Shown: positions 56,005 through 64,000 of the stretch, one piece after another
How the letters are laid out: each line of letters begins with the position of its first letter
Position numbering within the stretch: the first letter of the stretch is position 1
NCBI GenBank assembly: GCA_964017065.1
Contig: OZ024784.1
Span: forward strand, 14,923,152 to 14,987,151
Direction: 5' to 3'
From: Haliclona indistincta
Lineage: Eukaryota; Porifera; Demospongiae; Haplosclerida; Chalinidae
DNA length: 64,000 bases
Made by a program: the position numbers and the translations under genes
The notes under the pieces: generated by a model
Told to the model about the DNA's origin: nothing
What the model saw: the letters and a program-made list of their open reading frames with translations, nothing else
Databases searched by the model: none

Positions 56005-56418
56005 TCATAATCTTTCACTAACATTATCATAATCTTTCGCAAACATGATTTCTGTTGTATTTATCAAACATGAATTCGACACTTTTTGATAATTCTCCTG
56101 CCTGGAACCGGAAGTCAATGCCCCTAACCAAGAGTTTATATAACTAGTACATTTATAAAATACTGGGGGGCGAGCCCGAGCTGATTTATGTGCTCCTGGT
56201 ATTTGCTCTGTTGTAGCTGCTGCCTTCCGTCTCCGGTAAGCCCTTTGGTATTCCCTTTGTTGCTCCAGTTGTAGAGCTCTGTGATCAGGTGACTCTGCTG
56301 CTCGTTGTCGCTTCCTGGCAGTACTCTTGCCTTGTAGAAGTCTGTTTCCCAGTGCTGGTTGTTGTGCGCTCTTTTTTTGAATAACAGATGTAGTGGCTTG
56401 TTGGTCAGACATTATCAT
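56005..56418 (-). CDS. Small basic protein of unknown function
   Basis: A single open frame of 137 codons starts MIMSDQQATTSVIQKK and has a strongly basic middle (GKSTARKRQRAAESPDH, QREYQRAYRRRKAAATTEQ) that could be a nucleic-acid-binding helix. I recognise no family. It fits the gap between UNG (43 bp downstream stop) and NOP14, and a CACGTG box lies just upstream near 56440. The last part overlaps three copies of ACATTATCATAATCT (55980-56045), so the real 3' end may differ or an unseen intron may exist. It could also be non-coding. Confidence 0.4.
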   Translation of the reverse strand: MIMSDQQATTSVIQKKSAQQPALGNRLLQGKSTARKRQRAAESPDHRALQLEQQREYQRAYRRRKAAATTEQIPGAHKSARARPPVFYKCTSYINSWLGALTSGSRQENYQKVSNSCLINTTEIMFAKDYDNVSERL

Positions 56419-56694
56419 TGCTATTTTAAATGACGCGCCACGTGAGGATTACAACATGGGCGCAGTCAATGTCTACGCATGACTTCTCGGGAACATTGAG
56501 GTGACAAACGCACCCCGTGCCATATAGATAGATAGGTCCCCGTACCATTGTCACCATCAATGTGGGGCTCACTCAGACTATATAATCTTGCTCTAACTTA
56601 TGAAGAATTGTGTGAATATGTAGTGAGTACTGCATGTATATCATTATCACCTCTTCGTAGGAGAATAGCTTATTATTACAAAAATCAAGCTTTC

Positions 56695-59600
56695 TGTCTT
56701 CTTCCTTTGCCTTTACTTCCTCCTCTCCTCCCTCCTCCTCGCCTCTCCATTTTTGTTTCATGTCTTTCCTCTTGCAGCCAAGAATCAATCTGCTTCACTC
56801 GTCTGCTTCGGTCAGCATCTCTGCAGAAATATAGAGCCACAGTCATGCACAGACTGTCTCCTCAACACAAACCTAGCAAGCTGATCTTTTAGCTTAACTC
56901 TAGCTAAGAACTTGCTATCCTTCCTGATCTCTCTGATAGCTCCCTACACCACAAACCATCACTTTACTGATCATAATCTTATTTATAGCTCACCTTCCAT
57001 TCTCTCTTCACTTTGTGCTTCAATCGCTGTCTCTCTCCAGCAGTTCTACTTTGTGAGGATCTTCTGTCTGCACGGTAACTATAACAAACGATTGTCAGTG
57101 TGCTTAGAAATTTGCTCTTGCTTACACTAGATTATATTTTGGCTCAAACAGTTTCAGAGATGCTGGTTTTGAGGTCAGTAACTGCAGAACTGGTTTTGGA
57201 GCAGCAGAATACGTTTGGACAGTGTCACAAAGAGTAGCAGTCATTTTCTGAAATAGAGAGCTTCATTTTAGCTAGCAAGCACATCGTATTACCTTAATGT
57301 GTTGTGGTAATGTATGACATTGAATACTGAAACAGGAAAATAGCGTCAAAGGCCATTTTAACTTCATCACTCACCTCTGTGCGTTCTCTATTGCTGGTTT
57401 GAACACAACATCAAACATGGACAGGTCCTTCCAAAGCTCAGCTAACTGATGGAGTAGCTTCAGTGTTTGTCCAAGCACAGACAGTCTAAAGAAACAAAAC
57501 AGACATAATCCGAACCACTTCACAAGTTGTAACCATTTTACTCACTTGGTGTTGAGAGTGTGTAAGTGTGTGGTAGTAAGCAGCTGCAGCATGCTGTGTG
57601 TCACAAAACACATCTTGGTCATGAGCAACTAATACTCCTCATACCTCATTCTACCATCCTCACTACCAGTACTACCAAGAGGTTGCAGAATATCACTAGT
57701 CTTGGATGTAAAGGGAGCATACAGGATTGCTACAGTGCAAATTATACTGAGAAACGGCACTGCTCGTAATACATACCTTTCCCTTTGACAAAACAGCCCA
57801 CAAGACTAGTAAGGTAATTCATCAGCTCTGGAACAAACCTTTGCGATAAAGAAATTGACTGAGAAAAAAAGAATCATGAAACCCAGTTATTACTGAAGAG
57901 TACCTCATATAAGCAGTGACACACAAAGAGTCCACTGACTATACTCCTGACACCTGCTGGACGACACTGAAGACAAAATGAAACATGTACCACAAGTTGT
58001 GTGTAACTGCAAAATACTTTTGAGAGATAAAGTGTCATCAAATGCATGGCTGGTGTGGTCAACGGGTGTCTGTAGTCCGACATTGGGAACAACAGAACCA
58101 CCAGTTTGAACATTATCAGCTGAAATCAGAATTTGAATGAAGCAAGCACATTCAATACCATCTCTCACATCGGCTGGCAAGAGAAACGATTTTCCTTTAG
58201 AACGAAACAATCTCTGTGACACTGATTTTAACAGCTGCTGGAAAGTGTCCGCAGTAACAGAAGGGTTTACATGACCAAGTTGAAAAAGCGGCCTGGAAAA
58301 AAAGAACACGGTATAAAAGACAGAACACTACTCACTCAACAAACCTTGCTAAACTGTTCAACATCATTAATTTTCTGTCGGTAAACCATCCCCTGTCCTC
58401 CTGTTCCTTCACCATACTCTCATCTCCCAAACAGAAATCAACGACCACTATAAACAGTCTCTATAACAAGACAATGATGACGTGACTGCATCACGACTAC
58501 ATGTACCTCTAATGATTGCTTGTTAGTGACGGAGCTGTGCATTCTCTCAATGAGATCACCGCACTCATCAGGTGACCTGTGTATAGACCAGGACTACTGT
58601 AATATCATGTTCACAGTGGAGCCATTACTTGTCTTCAGTCATGGCTGACAGCTCCTCAGTTGACTGGGGCACAATTACTGTGTGTTTAATGTATCGTGAA
58701 CAGATCACACACAAACTGCTACTCACCATCACTACCTTTCACAATAGACTTCACTTGCTGTGACTACATCAAGTCATAAAATATTCAACTTGTGAGACTA
58801 CATTTTGAAAACCTTTTTCTTTTTAGATTGAGTATGTTTGTCTTCCTTGTCCTCCTCTTCATTTTCTGCCTCACTCTCTATTTTGAAGAATACACAAGTA
58901 TTCTCTTAGCTATTCTGACTTAGAGTGAGCACCGTCAGAAGATTCAAGATCAGATCCCATCTCTTCTGCTGGATTGCCTTCCTCCTCTTCTCTATCTTCT
59001 TCCTCTTCACCATCTTCCTCATCCTCTTCACTATCTTCTTCCTCTTCACCATCTTCCTCATCTTCTTCACTATCTTCTTCCTCTTCACCATCTTCCTCAT
59101 CCTCTTCACCATTTTTCTCCTCACTATCTTCTTCACAACCACCATCTTCCTCCTTTTCGCCAAGTGTGGTGTCTTGCAGACTTTCAACTACTGGCTCTAC
59201 ATCTGGATTTTGCTGAAAGTATTTTGGTCCTCTGAAAACAAGATAATGAGTGCATAGATGCTTTACTATAGCAGCAGATAGTCTAGAGCAAGAAGATAAT
59301 ACCTATTAGGCATGTAGTCAGCACTGAGGTGCGGTGCACTCGTGTCACTTTTTAATGAAGCTGTACTCCGCATTCTCTGAAGAAGCTCTAGTTTCTGCTT
59401 CTGTAGGAGAGCTCTTTTCTCCTCTCCTAACTCATCCTTTGATTTGATCCTATCAGTAGCCTGGTTAAAGAGGTGAGTGAGACAGGGCACTCTAGAATGG
59501 AAAGTACACCTACCTTAGCACGTGGCTGGCTAGCAAGCTCAGTCAAGTACGTGTCATAATTATCGGTACCATAAGATGGTGCTGGTTGCTTGGGCTAAAT

Positions 59601-60615
59601 GTGGTATAGAGGTCACACAGCATTGGAAGGCAATGCATTGCTTACAGTGCATGATAGAAGAGAGCGAATTTCTTTCCAGTCTGTGTCTAATTGCTGCATT
59701 AGTTCTTCAGCTCTGTCTTTCTCTACCTGTCTCTCATGCTGTATGACCGATATGGTCAACAATAGCTGCACAGTGCATTAAAAAGTCAGACCTTATGGAG
59801 TTTCGCTTTTGCGACCACCTCTTCCATCACTTCCTTTCTTGTTCTTGGTTTCTGCATTATGTGGAAGGTAGCAAGCATCAAGCTATCACAAAATCACACA
59901 CATACATCTTCATTGCTTTCTTCTTCCTTGCCTGTACTGTCGTACTGCTTTTTACGTAAAAATCCACCAAAATGAGTCAAAGTGTCATCCACTAAAAGGA
60001 ACAAAAATGTATCGTATCACAGGATCTTACTCCTCCTACCCTCTCCATCTTCCTCTCCACTGGACAGCTGTAAGTCATTAAAGTGTGTCATGTCACCAAG
60101 TGACTGCCCGTAATGAGTCAGCCCTTCTCCTTCCTCTTCCTCCAGGTTGAACATGGCTTTTCTCCTATGCTTTCTCTAATGAAGGAGGTATACTTAATTA
60201 CAGTTGCAAACACAATACACAAACTTACTTGTTTTTCCATCATAAACCTTTTCATCATTTTCTCCTCTGCTGTAAGGTTTTCATCGTACTCACCAAATCT
60301 CTTATCCACAAGCTGGTTTGTCTTGTGTCGTTCACGATACTCCTTCAACAATGTCCTCTTACGCTGCAAGAAAATAACATACAAATCTTATTGTAAAAAA
60401 GCTATTTGAGATATTCCCACCTTTTCAATTGCCTTAGCACGTGACACTCCAGGCATTCCACGTTCTCCTCTAGCTCCTCTCTGCCCAAGCACATGATGCT
60501 TACGTTTGTTGACTCGCAGCTCAAATGGATTTATACTTTCAGCAACTACTTCAGGCTTCTCATGGCGAGGTCTCTTCGTGCCACTTCTTTCAACAGCCTT
60601 TCTCTTAGGCATCAT
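56695..60615 (-). CDS. NOP14: NOP14 nucleolar protein (SSU processome)
   Basis: NOP14 is needed for 18S rRNA processing and 40S assembly. The N-terminal block contains INPFELRVNKRKHHVLGQ, GMPGVSRAKAIEKRKRTLLK, EYRERHKTNQLVDKRFGEYD, ENLTAEEKMMKRFMMEKQ and EGLTHYGQSLGDM. All match human NOP14 (NPFEVKVNRQKF..., VSRARALRKRTQTLLKEYKE, RFGEYNSNMSPEEKMMKRF). A Glu/Asp-rich region follows (58906-59200), then a HEAT-like middle. The C-terminus holds GAIREIRKDSKFLARVKL, and across an intron DADRSRRVKQIDSWLQEE, matching human GAVREIRKDNQFLARMQL and DAERKRKVKQLFNSLATQEG. It ends in a Gly/Arg/Lys tail before TGA at 56695-56697. The first ATG of a pair (60615) was used. About 20 exons. Confidence 0.92.
58980..59110 (-). 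repeat. 39-bp acidic-coding minisatellite in NOP14
   Basis: Plus-strand CTATCTTCTTCCTCTTCACC recurs at about 58992, 59031 and 59070 with a 39-bp period. On the coding strand this gives EEDSEEDEEDGEE-type 13-residue units. Confidence 0.85.
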
Positions 60616-60780
60616 AGACGCTAGCTTTGACTCCACGTGTGCTTTTGTAGGCGTGTTCAACACTCGCGCGAGATATATCTCGAGTAAGCGCGAGATAGAG
60701 TGTTTTAGAGAGGCGTGGTCACACGTGGAATTGGCGCGCTGTGTACATTCCTGGGCGGCGGCCGGTAATAACAGTTTAAT
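60616..60780. promoter_or_regulatory. Divergent promoter region, NOP14 / FANCI
   Basis: 165 bp between divergent start codons. It contains a 14-bp palindrome CGAGATATATCTCG (60669-60682) flanked by two GCGCGAGATA words (about 60667-60676 and 60688-60697). These are reminiscent of the TCTCGCGAGA element of TATA-less bidirectional promoters. Function inferred. Confidence 0.4.
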
Positions 60781-63700
60781 ATGGCGAGTAATCGTCCTTC
60801 TTTAGCAAGGAATCGAGCTCAACCAGGTCATGATGTGTCTGCAGAACAGGTGAATCAAATATAAAACACTAGATAATATTTTACAGTACTTTCTAGGCTC
60901 GTGGTGAACTTCAAAGGACAATACAGTCCAGAAGTGATTTGATGGCGTCAGTGAGACAACTACTGGACAGTGAGTACTACAATACTACACTGGCTTATTG
61001 TAAAAATCCATCTAGATGAAAGAATAAGTGAAGATGGAAGAAAGGAAGTATTTGATTTCTGTATCGACCAGCTCAATTCAGACAGACTCACTAACCATGT
61101 TGCTAAAGAGCTTATAGGCAAACTACTGGTTGAGGTTAGTAAGCTCCTAGACTAGAGTAGGTGTTACTATTTATTTGTGCAGACTGAGAAGCTATCGGGA
61201 CATTGTCTGGTGGGCGTAGCCGAACTGCTCATTGAAGGGGTTAAATTAGGAAAAATAGCTAATGGCAGGTTAGCCTGAATTGTGGCAATGACTGACATGT
61301 CAATGTACTTGCAGGTCAATTGAACTGTTTCCGAGAATATTATCAGTAGTTGGTCATCAGGCTTCTATCAGAATGGATAGAGGTAAGATAGTGATGCAAG
61401 GATTATGATGAGTTGCCCTGAACAGCAGCTGGAGCAGCAACCATGACAATGACTGGTCTGGACTGCAAGAGCCATCTCATCAACTCACTGTTTGGATGCA
61501 GGTTTCACACTCTGCTCTCCCTCCTTCCCTCCCCTCTCCCTCTGAGTTGTCACTAACTGCACATAATCTTAACAACTGTCGTAGAACCACTGGTTTCTTC
61601 TTTTCTGTATTGATTTTTCCTCTCTCTCTCTCTCTCTCTCCCTCTTCTGGGCAGATGGGCTCCCTCTAGTGTATCTCATATAGCTAACATCAGCAGGTAT
61701 GATCTTAGTAACATTGTGCTCAGTTCAGTTACTGGTTCTTCAGAGACATTACATTGATTGAGGATGAGTTGAAGATGCTGATTGATAAACTGCTGAGGTT
61801 GGTTGAGTGTGCTGGCGCTGCCAAATGTTTTGTGTGTATCTGTGAGCAGAGTAATGAGGACCCTTAGCCCTCAAGAGCTCCCTCCTCTGGTCTACCAACT
61901 AATGGTGCTCTCTCATAAAGGACATCACAGCTCTGTCATGACAGGAATCAGAGATCTCTTCACATACCTTGAGGAGATTGTGTTGAATAGAGAAGAGAAT
62001 GAGTGAGTATCTACCTTTCCTGCATTCCTCTCACTCTTCTGTTACTGGGACAGTGTTCAGGAGATAAGTTGCTCTAGTAAGGAGCTACTACAAACGGAGG
62101 GAACAGTACTGCATCACATCAGCCATGCTATCAAGCACAATCATGTGAGAACTCTCTAATTTTTCATTCTCTTACTCTCTTTCACTGAATCAGGAGCTCA
62201 CCAAGGAATATCTGAAGGGGCTGAAGGTACTCTTGTTGCTCACTGCTATTATTAATCACTAGCATTGATGACCAGGTCACTCAATCTCAACTCAAGAAAT
62301 CTACACTGACTCCATTCACTATGGCCCTGGCTCTCTCACTGATACGAGTTCACAAATTTGAAGATTCTGTATGTTAAAAAATTATATGCTCTTTAGATTG
62401 TTCTGCTTTATATCAGGTGATGGATTTTGTGAAAAATGTTGCTCTGAAGTGCTTCAAGGATGAAGCTAGAAGAAAGAGCTCAACTATCATGCAAGGTTTG
62501 AATTTACACGGTTACACTGACACACATACTATGTCATTGTGTTTTTTTTTCCAAGGATTGGCTGAGTTAAGGTCAACTCCTAACATTGAGCAAGTGATGT
62601 TTGACACTGTAGAACACAGGTGAGTTAACGGAGTGGTGAAAGGGAGGTGTTAGTTCGTCTATATTTCTCTAGTACTCATGGATGGGATAGTGTTGTTAGT
62701 GGGTTAGTGATGGTTGGGTTCCATCTGTTGGACACCTTCTCTCCCAAGACAACCGGTAAGAACTGTTCCTTACGTGCATGCATTGCTCTCTTTCTCATTA
62801 CATGTTCCTGTTTGATGTATTCTGTTCTAATACGTGTAGCAACACTAGGGTCGACACCACAGCTGAAGGCTTGCTTGCTCGGTGGAAGAGTGCTGTACAA
62901 GTGTGTTAAAGTATGAATCATTATGTTTATGCTTGTTGAATTTATTCACTTTCCACAGTCCCATCAGAGTATACGTCAGGGGGTGCTGTATGAGCTGGTC
63001 AATAGGATCCTCACTAGTGCCTCAGTTTGTGCCTACCACTATATTGGTATGTACCATCTGCATTTGTATGCTCTTAAATATTGTCTACAGGTCTGCTCAG
63101 TGACATTACATCAGCATTTCCTCACGAGTCTGTCCCAAAGGTAAGAAAGAGCATGTGCTGTGCACAAAGAGAACGTTTTCATTTGTTGTAGCTAAGCGAG
63201 ACGTTTGGTTTCCTTAACTCTCTTCCGTCTGCTCCTGCTGTTGCATTCTTAAAGGCAGTTCTAGTAAGCAATTTCTCCAAACATGACTTTAATGAACATG
63301 GTATTCGTCTTTAGCCTCTGTTGACAGCCAGTGCTGCCTTGAGAGACTCTCTGCTTATTGTACTGAGAAAACTGCTATTCTCCAAGTACGAACAAAAAAT
63401 ACTTGTAATATTGTTACTAGTAGAATCGTAAGTGTAGTTGTGGTAAAAGGGAGGTGTCTTTATAACTGATGTGATCCTCGGATCGAAACGTTTTATCAAA
63501 TATTATTGTTTCTGTGCTACGCCATGATTTTACTAGTAACATTATAATATGGAGGTAGCAAACAATCTTTACACTAAAAATACTTGTGTTCGTTCATCTC
63601 TCAATGTCCATTCTCTACTTATTATGAAGGCATCTAGAGTGCAGGAAGACTGCAGTGGGTGGTTACCTCTTGCTGCTGAGAAAGTTCAAGGTATTTCATG

Positions 63701-64000
63701 CTTTCGTACCTTCACATCCGAGTCACATACAAGTTCTTCAGGTACTACAGCCCAGAGCAGGAGGAACAGAAGATGACAGTCAGAGTAGCCAGTACAGTCA
63801 GTCACAGTCACCTCGAGTGCTACAGGTGGGTTCGTGTGTTGATGGCGCTTGATATATCTCTCACATAGACACAAGCTGAGCTGCATGTGTTTGGGGGCCG
63901 GTCCAGCAGATTTGGGAACGAAGCACTTTGTCTGGAGATAGTTGGTGAGCACTATTGAGTGGATTTGTTTTTAGTCTACGTCTCTTTTGTAGGTGCTCTC
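60781..64000 (+). CDS. FANCI: FANCI, Fanconi anemia group I protein, 5' part
   Basis: FANCI pairs with FANCD2 in interstrand-crosslink repair. From ATG at 60781 (MASNRPSLARNRAQPGHD) the exons match human FANCI in order: VAKELIGKLLVE, KIANGRSIELFPRILSVVGH, LPPLVYQLMVLSHKGHHSSV, EGTVLHHISHAIKHNHELTK, LTPFTMALALSLIRVHKFED, STHGWDSVVSGLVMVGFHLL, SIRQGVLYELVNRILTSAS, ALRDSLLIVLRKLLFSKHLE, CRKTAVGGYLLLLRKFKVFH and, before the window edge, GNEALCLEIVGAL. Human counterparts include IPPLVYQLLVLSSKG, DHVTQGLVELGFILMDS and RKSAVAGFLLLLKNFKV. The monoubiquitination lysine would lie in this half, but I did not assign it. The gene runs off the right edge. Introns are 45-90 bp except one of about 240 bp with a small foldback. 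Confidence 0.92.
63405..63546. mobile_element. Small foldback (MITE-like) element in FANCI intron
   Basis: An imperfect inverted repeat of about 20 bp (TATTGTTACTAGTAGAATC at 63409-63427 and GATTTTACTAGTAACATTAT at 63526-63545) bounds about 98 bp. It makes this intron much longer than its neighbours. No coding capacity. Confidence 0.5.

Noticed and set aside
58906..59257. Lys-rich and Phe-rich open frames around the NOP14 acidic region.
   Set aside because: They are other-frame readings of the acidic-coding repeat. The NOP14 frame on the minus strand gives the Glu/Asp tract.

Overview
The window looks like gene-dense nuclear DNA of an early-branching animal, most likely a demosponge. That call is an inference. 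It rests on animal-specific genes (FIP200, Milton/TRAK, Maelstrom, FANCI, CFAP410), on two nine-domain SRCR receptor genes of a kind sponges carry in large numbers, on introns of roughly 45-100 bp, and on intergenic gaps of 30-500 bp. No bacterial operon, rRNA, tRNA or CRISPR array was recognised. CDS coordinates are gene spans from start codon to stop codon. Introns were inferred by eye from GT-AG sites, reading frame and similarity to known families, so individual exon edges are provisional.

Layout. 1-10.3 kb: 3' end of an RB1CC1/FIP200 gene (+), a C18orf21-like gene (-), Maelstrom (+), TRAK/Milton (+), CFAP410 (-), SRRD (+) and DNAJC12 (+). 10.3-46 kb: a block of about 17.5-18 kb present twice in direct tandem (10533-27990 and 27991-45988). 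Each copy holds an ADP-ribosylglycohydrolase-family gene (+), ARH3/ADPRS (-), RAD50 (+), an SRCR receptor gene (-) and the 3' part of a TBC1D12/14 gene (-). The left edge lies in intron 1 of the first hydrolase and the right edge lies inside a TBC exon. Only the first hydrolase copy therefore keeps exon 1, and only the second TBC copy is full length. The second ARH3 copy is broken by a frameshift and by a roughly 750-bp inverted-repeat element. 46-64 kb: rest of TBC1D12/14 (-), an intronless polyamine oxidase (+), EXOC2/Sec5 (-), UNG (+), a small unrecognised gene (-), NOP14 (-) and the 5' half of FANCI (+).

The genes do not form one pathway, but genome-maintenance genes are frequent: RAD50 twice, UNG, FANCI, and ARH3 with a second ADP-ribose hydrolase. 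Several genes sit head-to-head with start codons 57-494 bp apart (C18orf21/MAEL, CFAP410/SRRD, ADPRS/RAD50, TBC1D12/14/polyamine oxidase, EXOC2/UNG, NOP14/FANCI), which suggests shared bidirectional promoters.

The most unusual structures are the tandem duplication with its 3-bp microhomology junction, the element inside ARH3 copy 2 (40-bp inverted ends, plant-type telomere-like motif, 52-bp triplicate), and a 24-bp word repeated in +,-,+ orientation just upstream of the polyamine oxidase gene. I did not find a convincing new multi-gene system.
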